Source of the DNA: Azonexus hydrophilus
GTDB taxonomy: Bacteria; Pseudomonadota; Gammaproteobacteria; Burkholderiales; Rhodocyclaceae
Assembly: GCF_001956855.1 (NCBI RefSeq)
Contig: NZ_MTHD01000008.1
Span: 1-44,350 of the forward strand
Direction: 5' to 3'
Length of the DNA stretch: 44,350 nucleotides
Part shown: positions 1-7,732 of the stretch, piece after piece
Position numbering within the stretch: position 1 is the stretch's first letter
Layout of the letters: the number at the start of each line of letters is the position of its first letter
Notes under the pieces: generated by a model
What the model was told of the DNA's origin: nothing
Database searches by the model: none
What the model saw: the letters and a program-made list of their open reading frames with translations, nothing else
Program-made: the position numbers and the translations under genes

Positions 1-82
1 CCCCGGAACCTGCCGCGCCCACCCCCGCGCCCTGCGAACGACCGATGTTGCGGTCGACCCCAATATTTCGAGGAAAACCATC
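1..82 (+). other. Leader region upstream of ilvE
   Basis: The window starts here without a recognisable complete gene. The ilvE reading frame has no stop between base 1 and its ATG at 83, so the upstream boundary is set by the start codon and its Shine-Dalgarno-like GAGGAAA (69-75), not by a stop. One copy of the recurrent 10-mer (as TGCGGTCGAC, 49-58) lies here. No confident promoter was seen. Confidence 0.4.
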
Positions 83-1006
83 ATGCAAGACAAGGACGGA
101 TTCATCTGGCTCGACGGCCAGTGGTTGCCCTGGCGCGACGCCAAGGTGCACGTGCTCACCCATACCCTGCATTACGGCTACGGCTGCTTCGAAGGCCTGC
201 GCGCCTACGCGACGCCGGCCGGCCCGGCGATCTTTCGCCTCGACGAACACCTGAAACGGCTTGAGGATTCGGCGCACATCCTGGCGATCGAGATGCCCTT
301 CGACCGCGCCGCGCTGACCGAAGCCTGCCGCCAGGCGGTTGCCCGCAATGGCCTGGCCAGCGGCTACATCCGGCCACTGGTCTTTCTCGGCGCCGAAAAG
401 ATCGGCGTCGATCCGGCCGGCGCGGCAACGCACGTCATGGTCGCCGCCTGGGACTGGGGTGCCTATCTCGGCCAGTCAGCGCTGGACAACGGCATCCGTG
501 TGCGCGTCTCGTCGTACGCGCGGCACCATCCGAACGTGCAGATGTGCCGGGCCAAGGCGATCTCGATGTATGCCAATTCCATCCTCGCCGTGCGCGAGGC
601 GCGGCGAGACGGCTACGACGAGGCGCTGCTGCTCGATACCGAAGGCTATATCGCCGAGGGTTCGAGCGAAAACCTGTTCCTGGTCCGCGATGGCGAACTG
701 CTGCAGCCGGAAACGACGTCGGCACTCGACGGCATCACCCGGCGCACGGTGTGCACGCTGGCCGGCGAACTCGGCCTGCCGGTGCGCAGCAAGCGCATCA
801 CCCGCGACGAGCTGTACTGCGCCGATGAGGTCTTCCTGACCGGCACCGCCGCCGAAATCACCCCGGTGATCGAGGTCGACCGCAGAAGAATCGGCAACGG
901 CCGACCCGGCCCGCTGACCCGCCAACTGCAGCAGGCCTTCTTCGCCTGCGTGCGCGGCGAGGATGCGCGCCACGCGGACTGGCTGACGCTGGCAAAAAAC
1001 CACTAA
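83..1006 (+). CDS. ilvE: Branched-chain amino acid aminotransferase
   Basis: PLP-dependent class IV aminotransferase, 307 residues, which transfers the amino group between glutamate and the 2-oxo acids of leucine, isoleucine and valine in the cytoplasm. The N-terminal part carries the family signature HTLHYGYGCFEGLRAY (about residues 27-42). The PLP lysine is expected at K158 in the context MCRAKAIS. The C-terminal part has the EGSSENLF and LTGTAAEITPV motifs of this fold. The length matches the family (about 305-310). GAGGAAA lies 7 bases before the ATG. No other ilv gene is adjacent; ilvA is 33 kb away in the same window. D-amino-acid aminotransferase and aminodeoxychorismate lyase share the fold, but the signature around the tyrosines fits IlvE best. 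Confidence 0.95.
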   Translation: MQDKDGFIWLDGQWLPWRDAKVHVLTHTLHYGYGCFEGLRAYATPAGPAIFRLDEHLKRLEDSAHILAIEMPFDRAALTEACRQAVARNGLASGYIRPLVFLGAEKIGVDPAGAATHVMVAAWDWGAYLGQSALDNGIRVRVSSYARHHPNVQMCRAKAISMYANSILAVREARRDGYDEALLLDTEGYIAEGSSENLFLVRDGELLQPETTSALDGITRRTVCTLAGELGLPVRSKRITRDELYCADEVFLTGTAAEITPVIEVDRRRIGNGRPGPLTRQLQQAFFACVRGEDARHADWLTLAKNH

Positions 1007-1060
1007 TTCACATGTCATTAAAACAATATACTAGCGGCTGAATTCCTTCATGGAGCAATC

Positions 1061-1531
1061 ATGGGTAACCTTCTCATCAGCGTGCCTGACATCGCTGACA
1101 GCGATCTCATCTACAGCGAACACGAAACTCGACAGATTCTCAAATTCTTCTGGCCGGAAGAGAGCGCGTTTATCGATGGGGCGAGCATTGACAATCCCAC
1201 CCGGCGCCTGGCGCAAACTGCGCTGATCGCCGCAATCGACGGTTCTTATGCACAGGGTTTCATTGACGTGTTGTTACGCAGCCTTACCCATCCCGCAAAG
1301 GGACTGGGCCCGTTGGCAAAACGCCTGGCGCAACGCTACACACGTCACTGGTGGCAACACGCCCAGCGAGAAGATCTGGAAGATGTGCGGATTTATGAAA
1401 GTGTTCGCAATGGAATCGCCAGAGCACTCAAATCGCGCCTGATCGGCATCAAAAACGGGGTTGCCATCAAACGCGGCATATCTCCCTTTCATGTTCAAGT
1501 GCAATTAGTCAGCAACATTCTCTGGTCCTGA
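1061..1531 (+). CDS. Hypothetical protein, low-GC orphan
   Basis: A 156-residue protein I do not recognise. It is predicted soluble, with no signal peptide or membrane segment. It has an acidic N-terminal third and a basic, Trp/Arg-rich centre (RYTRHWWQH), followed by an amphipathic stretch. GGAG just before the ATG supports the start. A -10-like TATACT (1027-1032) lies in the 54-base gap after ilvE, but no good -35 is visible. GC in one sampled 60-base line is about 52%, against about 75% in a line from the MFS gene downstream, which suggests different ancestry. The next gene starts 4 bases after its stop, so the two are probably co-transcribed. No function is proposed. Confidence 0.7.
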   Translation: MGNLLISVPDIADSDLIYSEHETRQILKFFWPEESAFIDGASIDNPTRRLAQTALIAAIDGSYAQGFIDVLLRSLTHPAKGLGPLAKRLAQRYTRHWWQHAQREDLEDVRIYESVRNGIARALKSRLIGIKNGVAIKRGISPFHVQVQLVSNILWS

Positions 1532-1535
1532 AAAC

Positions 1536-2066
1536 ATGAGAGCAAAACGCTGGGCAATCGGAGGGCTTGGCCTCGTTCTAGCTATTGCAGTCGGCTTGTA
1601 CGGCTGGTTTGTCCTCGAAACCAGGAAACACTCGCCACTATTTCTGTTGTCCTGCATGGAGGCAGAGCCGGCATTGCTTGCCTGGACCTGCAAACAGGTA
1701 CTGGTGCACGACAGCCTGCGGCCGGATCAGGTTGCCCAGCTCAATCGGGAAGGCGGTGCTTTGTACCCAGTACTGTCGAAGGATTTGGCAACGGCAGAGG
1801 AAATGCTTGTCCTGTTCATTTCCCGGGGGGTAGATATCAATGCGGGCAATGAATCCGTCAGGAACTGGAGCGCCTTGTACTCGACAATCGGCAGCAGCGA
1901 TATCGCCCGCACAAAAATGCTGCTCCGGCACGGCGCACGGGCAGACGTACGGGACGTGGAAGGAATGACGCCGCTGGATTCTGCACGCAGATTGCAGCAA
2001 AAATATCCGAACGAGACAGATCGGCTGGAAATCATACAAATATTGGAAGATTCACTCAGCCCCTGA
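1536..2066 (+). CDS. Membrane-anchored ankyrin-repeat protein
   Basis: A 176-residue protein with one N-terminal hydrophobic segment (about residues 6-27, WAIGGLGLVLAIAVGLYGWF) after a short basic start. That predicts a signal anchor with the rest outside the cytoplasm. The C-terminal half holds about two ankyrin-type repeats, the clearest being the stretch with LLRHGARADVRD followed by GMTPLDSARRL. Ankyrin repeats bind proteins and have no enzymatic role of their own. The gene starts 4 bases after the low-GC orphan and shares its composition. Small exported ankyrin proteins next to an orphan are sometimes immunity or chaperone partners, but nothing here proves that. Confidence 0.75.
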   Translation: MRAKRWAIGGLGLVLAIAVGLYGWFVLETRKHSPLFLLSCMEAEPALLAWTCKQVLVHDSLRPDQVAQLNREGGALYPVLSKDLATAEEMLVLFISRGVDINAGNESVRNWSALYSTIGSSDIARTKMLLRHGARADVRDVEGMTPLDSARRLQQKYPNETDRLEIIQILEDSLSP

Positions 2067-2100
2067 TTGCCACACCAACTACCTGAATCGGTGTGAAGCT

Positions 2101-2988
2101 TCAGACGGCGGCGCCCATCGTCGCCAGGTGGTCGAACAGCGCGCGCGCCGCCGGGCCGAGGGCGGCGCGTTCGCGGACGCACAGCTGGAGGTCGCGCGGC
2201 GCCCAGGGGTCGGCGATTTCCACCGTTTTCAGGCGGTCGACCGCAGAAACCGACGAGCGCGGGACCATGCCGATGCCGACGCCGGCGGCGACCATGCGGC
2301 AGACGGCGGCGAAGCTGCGCACCTGGATGCGCACGTCGAGCCGGCCACCGAGGCGCGCCGCGTGGTTCATCATGAAGGTGTGGATGGCGCTGCCGGCGTG
2401 CAGACAGACGAAGGCTTCCGTCAGCACGTCGGCGAAGGCGATCTCGGTTTTTTGCGCCAGCGGGTGGTCGACCGCAACAATCAGCACCAGCCGGTCGCGC
2501 CGGTATGGCGTCACTTCCAGGCCACCGAAATCCCCCTCGGCGGCGACGACGCCGATATCGACCTGGCCGGCCGCGACCGCGCCGACGATCGCCGGGCTCG
2601 GCTGTTCTTCCAGGCTGACGCGGATCTGCGGGTGCTCGCGCAGGAAGTCGCCGAGGTCTTCCGGCAGGAAGCAGTTGATCGCGTTGGTGTTGGCGAACAC
2701 CGTCACCTGGGTGTTCAGGCCGCTGGCGTAAGGGGCGAGGTCGGCGTGCATCTGTTCGAGCTGGGCGAATACCTGGCGGGCGTGGCGGAGCAGCGATTCG
2801 CCGGCGACCGTCGGCGTCAGGCCGCGTGCGTGGCGTTCGAACAGGGCCACGCCAAGGCTCGCCTCGAGCTGCGTCAGACGATGGCTGGCCGACGACGGCG
2901 CGAGGTGAACGCGCTCGGCGGCACGCGTCAGGGCGCCGCTGTCGGCAATTGCGGCGACGAGCCGGAGGTCGGGAAGGTCGTAATGCAT
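2101..2988 (-). CDS. LysR-family transcriptional regulator
   Basis: A 295-residue LysR-type regulator. The N-terminal winged helix-turn-helix begins MHYDLPDLRLVAAIADSGAL and contains the typical RAAERVHLAPSSASHRLTQLE recognition region (about residues 20-40). The effector-binding domain fills the rest, with the usual AGQVDIGVV and VAAGVGIGMVP motifs. The ATG at 2988 was chosen because it gives the canonical LysR N-terminus. The frame stays open far upstream, but that extension is antisense to the two transporter genes. It is divergent from the MFS gene with a 99-base gap, so it probably controls that transporter, as is common for LysR-MFS pairs. The inducer is unknown. Confidence 0.93.
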   Translation of the reverse strand: MHYDLPDLRLVAAIADSGALTRAAERVHLAPSSASHRLTQLEASLGVALFERHARGLTPTVAGESLLRHARQVFAQLEQMHADLAPYASGLNTQVTVFANTNAINCFLPEDLGDFLREHPQIRVSLEEQPSPAIVGAVAAGQVDIGVVAAEGDFGGLEVTPYRRDRLVLIVAVDHPLAQKTEIAFADVLTEAFVCLHAGSAIHTFMMNHAARLGGRLDVRIQVRSFAAVCRMVAAGVGIGMVPRSSVSAVDRLKTVEIADPWAPRDLQLCVRERAALGPAARALFDHLATMGAAV

Positions 2989-3087
2989 GGTTTCGCCTGT
3001 ATCGAATGCTCGCTTGCGATAATACCAATTGCCGGCAGCGCCGTCCGGGCGTTCAATCGCAGCCCTGACCTTCATTGTTGATTCGCC
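2989..3087. promoter_or_regulatory. Divergent LysR/MFS control region
   Basis: This 99-base divergent gap contains an inverted repeat TATCG (3000-3004) / CGATA (3017-3021) with a 12-base spacer, plausible as a LysR operator. It overlaps a -10-like GATAAT (3018-3023) reading toward the MFS gene. The spacing does not fit the classical T-N11-A box exactly, and no strong -35 is visible. Confidence 0.4.
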
Positions 3088-4275
3088 TTGTCGCCAACCA
3101 CCGCCCCCGCCGACGCTTCCCGCCGCATCACGCTGGCGCTGTCGCTTGCCGGTTTTTCCTGTTTCATGCTGCTCTACGGCACGCAGCCGTTGCTGCCGCA
3201 GCTCGCCGACACCTTCGCCATCGGCCCGGGCACGGCCAGCCTCAGCGTCACCGCCGGCACCGGCCTGATGGCGCTGCTGCTGATCCCGCTCAGCCTGCTG
3301 ACCGACCGTTACGGCCGCGAACGCCTGATGCGCTACGGCCTGCTCGGCGCGGCCGCCTTCTCGCTGGCTTCGGCCTGGGCGCCGGATTTCTGGCTGCTGG
3401 TGCTGGCCCGCGCCGGCCTCGGCCTGTGCATCGCCGGTGTGCCGGCGGCGGCAATGGCGCACCTCGGCGAAGAACTGCCGATGGCCGAAAGGGCCCGGGC
3501 GATGGGCCTGTACATCGGCGCCAACGCGCTTGGCGGCATGGCCGGCCGCCTGCTCGCCGCCAGCGTCAGCGACTGGACCGGCTCCTGGCACTACGGGCTG
3601 GCCGCCGTCAGCCTGCTCGGCCTGGTCGTCGCCATTGCCTTCTGGCGCCTGCTGCCGCCGGCCGTACACTTCGAAGCGCGTTCGCTGCAACCACGCCAGC
3701 TGTTCGCCGACGTTCGCCGCATCTACGCCGACCCCGGCCTGCCCTGGCTGTTCTGCGTCGCCTTCCTCGGCATGGGTACGCTGGTCGGCCTCTACAACTA
3801 CCTGCCTTTCCTCCTTGGCGCGGCGCCCTACGGGCTCGGGCCGGCGGCGATCGGCAGCATCTTCCTGCTCTACGCGATCGGCAGCTATTCGTCGGCCTGG
3901 GCCGGCCAGCAGGTCGCCCGCCGCGGCCGCCAGCGCATCCTGCTGGCGATGGCGCTGCTGCTGACCGCCGGCATCGCGGTGACGCTGGCGCCGCCGCTGT
4001 GGCTGATCGTCAGCGGCCTGGCGGTGTACACCTTCGGCTTCTTCGCCGTGCATTCGGTCGCCAGCGCCTGGGTCGGCCACCGCGCCGGGCCGCGCCGCGG
4101 CCTCGTCTCGGCGCTCTACCTGGCGAGCTACTACCTCGGCGGCAGCGTCATCGGCACCGCTACCGGCTGGGCCTGGAGCCATGCCGGCTGGCCCGGCGTG
4201 ATCGCGGCGATGCTCGCCTGCGGCCTGGCAGTGACCGGCATCGCCTGGCGTCTGCGCCGGCTGGCCACCGACTGA
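3088..4275 (+). CDS. MFS transporter (YnfM-like)
   Basis: A 395-residue major facilitator protein with about 12 predicted membrane segments. The loop between segments 2 and 3 carries the family motif in the form LTDRYGRERLMRYG (about residues 71-84), and the N-terminal region FMLLYGTQPLLPQLADTF resembles the YnfM/CynX-like drug or metabolite exporters. It starts with TTG at 3088. No good ribosome-binding site is visible, but the next in-frame starts would remove the first helix. It is divergent from the LysR gene, its likely regulator, and is followed 9 bases later by a second transporter. The substrate cannot be told from sequence. Confidence 0.9.
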   Translation: MSPTTAPADASRRITLALSLAGFSCFMLLYGTQPLLPQLADTFAIGPGTASLSVTAGTGLMALLLIPLSLLTDRYGRERLMRYGLLGAAAFSLASAWAPDFWLLVLARAGLGLCIAGVPAAAMAHLGEELPMAERARAMGLYIGANALGGMAGRLLAASVSDWTGSWHYGLAAVSLLGLVVAIAFWRLLPPAVHFEARSLQPRQLFADVRRIYADPGLPWLFCVAFLGMGTLVGLYNYLPFLLGAAPYGLGPAAIGSIFLLYAIGSYSSAWAGQQVARRGRQRILLAMALLLTAGIAVTLAPPLWLIVSGLAVYTFGFFAVHSVASAWVGHRAGPRRGLVSALYLASYYLGGSVIGTATGWAWSHAGWPGVIAAMLACGLAVTGIAWRLRRLATD

Positions 4276-4284
4276 GCAGGCAAC

Positions 4285-5166
4285 ATGGAAAAAGCGAATT
4301 CCTGGGGCATCCTGCTGGCGCTGACCGCCGCGCTCGGTTTCTCGATGAAGGCCATCTTCATCAAGCTCGCCTATCCCTACGGCGTCGATGCGATCACGCT
4401 GCTGGCGCTGCGCATGGCTTTCGCGCTGCCGGCCTTCCTCTGGGTCGGGCTGGCCCGGCGACACCCGGACGCCGCCCTGAGCGCCGGGGACTGGGCGCGC
4501 GTCGGCATCCTCGGCTGCCTTGGCTACTACGGCGCCAGCCTCCTCGATTTCATGGGCCTGCAGTACATTTCGGCCGGCCTGGAACGGCTGATCCTGTTCA
4601 CTTACCCGACGCTGACCATCCTCATCGGCGTGCTTTTCCAGGGCAAGGCCTTCAGCCGCCGCGAACTGGTCGCCATCGTGTTGTGCTACGCCGGCATCGG
4701 CTTCGCCTTCGTCCATGATCTCGGGCTCGGCGAGCCGCGCGACGTGCTCATCGGCGGCGCGCTGGTCTTCGCTTCCAGCGTTGCCTACGCGCTCTACCTG
4801 TCGGGCAGCGGGCCGATGATCGCGAAACTCGGGGCGATGCGCTTTTCGGCACTGGCGATGCTGGTATCGACCGCCGTCACGCTGCTGCATTTCGGCTTCG
4901 CCCAGCCGTTGACCGCAATTCTCCAGCCGCTGCCGGTCTATGGCTGGAGCCTGGCGATGGCGGTGTTCTCGACGGTGATTCCGGTGTTCGCGCTGTCGGC
5001 GGCAATCCGCCAGCTCGGCGCCGGCCGCACTTCGCTGTACGGCATGGTCGGACCGATGCTGACCATCGGCTTCGGCTGGTGGCTGCTCGACGAACAGATT
5101 TCGATGCCACAGTTGGCCGGCGCTGCGCTGGTCGTCGCCGGGGTCCTCGTCGTCAGCCGAAAATGA
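4285..5166 (+). CDS. EamA/DMT-family transporter
   Basis: A 293-residue drug/metabolite transporter with about 10 predicted membrane helices arranged as two EamA repeats. The first repeat contains LLALRMAFALPAF and the second ends with GWWLLDEQISMPQLAGAALV, a typical EamA C-terminal pattern. A purine-rich GAGCAGG precedes the ATG at 4285. The gene lies 9 bases after the MFS gene on the same strand and may be under the same LysR control. The substrate is unknown; members export amino acids, nucleosides or other small metabolites. Confidence 0.9.
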   Translation: MEKANSWGILLALTAALGFSMKAIFIKLAYPYGVDAITLLALRMAFALPAFLWVGLARRHPDAALSAGDWARVGILGCLGYYGASLLDFMGLQYISAGLERLILFTYPTLTILIGVLFQGKAFSRRELVAIVLCYAGIGFAFVHDLGLGEPRDVLIGGALVFASSVAYALYLSGSGPMIAKLGAMRFSALAMLVSTAVTLLHFGFAQPLTAILQPLPVYGWSLAMAVFSTVIPVFALSAAIRQLGAGRTSLYGMVGPMLTIGFGWWLLDEQISMPQLAGAALVVAGVLVVSRK

Positions 5167-5191
5167 GGGCCTGCGGGTTAGAATGACCCGC

Positions 5192-5581
5192 ATGATCGGC
5201 ATCTTCCTCATCACGCACGGCAGCTACGGCGACACGCTGGTCCAGAATGCCTGCCATATCCTGAACCGGCGACCGGCGCAGCTGACCCAGCTCGGCCTCG
5301 TCGCCCAGGATGACCCGCTCGACCTGCTGCCGCTGGCCCGCCAGTTGTGCGCCGCGGTCGACAGCGGCAAGGGCGTGCTGATCCTGAGCGACCTGTTCGG
5401 TGCGACACCGGCCAACCTGGCGCTGAAACTGCTGCAACCTGGCCGCGTTGCCGGCCTCGCCGGTGTCAATCTGCCGATGCTGCTGTCGGCATTGACCCAC
5501 CGCGACAAGGACCTTACAACCCTGCTGACCCGGGCCCGCGATGGCGGCCGGGACGGCATCCTCAACCTGCAGGACCACTGA
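5192..5581 (+). CDS. PTS EIIA component, mannose family
   Basis: A small EIIA domain of the mannose/fructose family (ManX-like), 129 residues from this start. The phosphorylatable histidine is H9 in MIGIFLITHG, and the DLFGATPANLALKL motif (about residues 64-77) is the second family signature. It accepts phosphate from HPr. An in-frame ATG at 5183 adds three residues; I prefer 5192 because family members begin MIGI. A -10-like TAGAAT (5179-5184) sits directly upstream, so the message could be nearly leaderless, but no -35 supports it. HPr starts 3 bases downstream. No EIIB or EIIC gene follows, so the role is probably regulatory rather than sugar uptake. Confidence 0.92.
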   Translation: MIGIFLITHGSYGDTLVQNACHILNRRPAQLTQLGLVAQDDPLDLLPLARQLCAAVDSGKGVLILSDLFGATPANLALKLLQPGRVAGLAGVNLPMLLSALTHRDKDLTTLLTRARDGGRDGILNLQDH

Positions 5582-5584
5582 CCC

Positions 5585-5854
5585 ATGCTTACCCGGGAAA
5601 CCCAGATCATCAACAAACTCGGGCTGCACGCCCGCGCTTCCGCCAAACTCACCCAGCTCGCCGGCAAATTCACGTGCGAGGTGTGGATGAGCAAGGGCAC
5701 GCGCCGGATCAACGCCAAGAGCATCATGGGCGTAATGATGCTTGCCGCCGGTAAGGGCTCGACCGTCACCATCGAAACCGACGGCAAGGACGAGAACGAA
5801 GCCATGACCGCGCTGCTGGCATTGATCGCCGACTACTTCGGCGAGGGAGAATAA
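5585..5854 (+). CDS. ptsH: Phosphocarrier protein HPr
   Basis: An 89-residue HPr that relays phosphate from EI to EIIA. The active-site histidine is H15 in KLGLHARAS. The second regulatory site, S46 in NAKSIMGVMML, is conserved, so it could be a target of an HPr kinase, which is common in betaproteobacteria but not encoded in this window. The length is normal (85-92). It lies 3 bases after the EIIA gene and 5 bases before ptsI, which makes a tight three-gene operon. Confidence 0.96.
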   Translation: MLTRETQIINKLGLHARASAKLTQLAGKFTCEVWMSKGTRRINAKSIMGVMMLAAGKGSTVTIETDGKDENEAMTALLALIADYFGEGE

Positions 5855-5859
5855 GGGCC

Positions 5860-7602
5860 ATGAGCTTTACCCTGCACGGATTGGGCGTTTCCGCCGGCAT
5901 CGCCATCGGCCGGGCGATGCTGATGTCGCACGCGACGCTGGAAGTGTCACACCTGACGCTGGCGCCACGGCTGGTGGACAAGGAAATTGCCCGCTTCGAT
6001 GCAGCCATCCTCGCCGTCAAGAGCGAACTGCTGACGATGAAAGAAAACACCGAGCACGCGCCCGCCGAACTCGCCGCTTTCATCGACATCCACACGATGT
6101 TCCTGGAGGACCCTGAACTCGCCGAAAAACCGCGCGAGATCATCCGCGAACGCCGCTGCAACGCGGAATGGGCACTGGTCCAGCAGATGGAACACCTGGT
6201 GCACCAGTTCGAGCAGTTCGACGATCCCTACCTGCGCGAACGCAAGTACGACGTCGTCCAGGTGGTCGAGCGGGTCATCAAGGAACTGCTCGGCCATCCC
6301 GGCCGGGCCTCGCTGAAGGCCGGCAAGCAGACCAAGGAAGAAGCGCTGATCGTCGTCGCCCACGACCTGTCGCCAGCCGACACCATCGCCTTCAAGGATC
6401 ACCGCTTCGCCTCGTTCATCACCGACGTCGGCGGCGCCACCTCGCACACCGCCATCCTCGCCCGCAGCATGGCGATCCCGGCGGTACTCGGGCTGGAGAA
6501 CGGCCGCGCGCTGATCCGCGACGGCGAACAATTGATCGTCGACGGCATGCGCGGCGTCGTCATCGTCAATCCGGACGCACGGGTGCTCGAAGAGTACCGG
6601 CTGCGCAAGGAACAGATCGAACTCGAGAAGACCAAGCTGCGCCAGTTGAAGAACTCGCCGGCGGTCACGCTCGACGGGATCGACGTTGCGCTCTACGCCA
6701 ACATCGAGTTGCCCGGCGACGTGCGCGACGCGCTCGACGGTGGCGCCGAAGGCATCGGCCTGTTCCGTACCGAATTCCTGTTCCTCGACCGCGGCGACAT
6801 GCCCGACGAGCAGGAGCAGTACGAAGCCTACAAGAAGGTGGTCAAGGGCATGGGTGGCCGGCCGGTCACCATCCGCACCTTCGACCTCGGCAACGACAAG
6901 GACCTGCGCCCGGACAACAACGCCAACGACCGCGTCAAGACCAACCCGGCGCTCGGCCGGCGGGCGATCCGCCTGTCGCTGTCCGAGCCGAAGATGTTCC
7001 AGACGCAGTTGCGCGCCATTCTGCGCGCGTCGAAGCACGGCCCGATCAAGCTGCTGATCCCGATGCTGGCGCACGCGCACGAGATCGACCAGACGCTGGC
7101 CGCGCTGGAACAGGCCAAATCCAGCCTGCGCGGCGAGAAGGTAGCCTTCGACGAAAACATCCAGGTCGGCGGCATGATCGAGATTCCGGCGGCCGCGCTG
7201 GCTGTCGGCATCTTCCTGCGCCGGCTCAACTTCCTGTCGATCGGCACCAACGACCTGATCCAGTACACGCTGGCCATCGACCGCTCAGACGAACAGGTCG
7301 CCAACCTTTACGACCCGCTGCACCCGGCGGTGCTGATGCTGCTGGCGCACACCATTTCCAGCGCCGAGAAAGCCGGCATTCCAGTCTCGGTCTGTGGCGA
7401 AACTGCCGGCGACCCCAAGCTGACCCGCCTGCTGCTCGGCATGGGCCTGCGCACTTTCTCGATGCACCCCTCGCAGGTGCTCAAGGTAAAAAGCCGGATT
7501 CTGAAGTCGGATGTTTCCGAGCTCGCCCCCAACGTGCGCAAGATGCTGCGCCTCGACGAACCGGCCAAGCTGCGCGAAGCGCTGGAAAAGCTGAACGGCT
7601 GA
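5860..7602 (+). CDS. ptsI: PTS enzyme I (PEP-protein phosphotransferase)
   Basis: A 580-residue enzyme I that takes phosphate from phosphoenolpyruvate and passes it to HPr. The domains are in the usual order: N-terminal helical HPr-binding part, the swivelling phosphohistidine domain with GGATSHTAILAR (active H196), then the PEP-utilising barrel with EGIGLFRTEFLF and the catalytic cysteine in VCGETAGDP. The length is close to the E. coli enzyme (575). It is the last gene of the EIIA-HPr-EI operon; a long hairpin follows at 7606. No permease is present, so the phosphorelay probably signals carbon or energy state. Confidence 0.97.
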   Translation: MSFTLHGLGVSAGIAIGRAMLMSHATLEVSHLTLAPRLVDKEIARFDAAILAVKSELLTMKENTEHAPAELAAFIDIHTMFLEDPELAEKPREIIRERRCNAEWALVQQMEHLVHQFEQFDDPYLRERKYDVVQVVERVIKELLGHPGRASLKAGKQTKEEALIVVAHDLSPADTIAFKDHRFASFITDVGGATSHTAILARSMAIPAVLGLENGRALIRDGEQLIVDGMRGVVIVNPDARVLEEYRLRKEQIELEKTKLRQLKNSPAVTLDGIDVALYANIELPGDVRDALDGGAEGIGLFRTEFLFLDRGDMPDEQEQYEAYKKVVKGMGGRPVTIRTFDLGNDKDLRPDNNANDRVKTNPALGRRAIRLSLSEPKMFQTQLRAILRASKHGPIKLLIPMLAHAHEIDQTLAALEQAKSSLRGEKVAFDENIQVGGMIEIPAAALAVGIFLRRLNFLSIGTNDLIQYTLAIDRSDEQVANLYDPLHPAVLMLLAHTISSAEKAGIPVSVCGETAGDPKLTRLLLGMGLRTFSMHPSQVLKVKSRILKSDVSELAPNVRKMLRLDEPAKLREALEKLNG

Positions 7603-7605
7603 AAA

Positions 7606-7653
7606 CCTGCGGTCGACCACGGGAATTGATGAAAAATCCCGATTGACCGCAGG
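7606..7653 (+). repeat. Long inverted repeat / hairpin downstream of ptsI
   Basis: Perfect 9-base arms CCTGCGGTC (7606-7614) and GACCGCAGG (7645-7653) enclose a second pair, CGGGA (7620-7624) and TCCCG (7637-7641), with a 12-base A-rich loop. No U-run follows, so it is not a classical terminator. Its left arm contains the recurrent 10-mer as TGCGGTCGAC (7608-7617), and its right arm contains the T variant, ATTGACCGCA. It may stabilise the ptsI message or act as a REP-like element. Confidence 0.65.
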
Positions 7654-7703
7654 GTGCGACGATTTGCCACATTCCCGAAGCACAAGGCCTTGCGGACAAT
7701 CCG

Positions 7704-7732
7704 CCCTTTGTAAAAAGACAAAGGGGTTTTGC
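7704..7732 (+). promoter_or_regulatory. Hairpin sequestering the TonB receptor RBS
   Basis: CCCTTTGT (7704-7711) and ACAAAGGG (7718-7725) form a perfect 8-bp stem with loop AAAAAG. The right arm contains the ribosome-binding purines AAGGGG (7721-7726), which lie 6 bases before the ATG at 7733. Folding would hide the ribosome-binding site, as in RNA thermometers or sites for a protein or small RNA. The following TTTT is too short and too close to the start to be a convincing terminator. Confidence 0.55.

Noticed and set aside
2101..5214. Open frame of 1037 codons on the minus strand
   Set aside because: Only the last 295 codons form a LysR regulator. The rest is antisense to the MFS and EamA genes, with low-complexity Arg/Gln/Ala-rich translation typical of a shadow frame at high GC.
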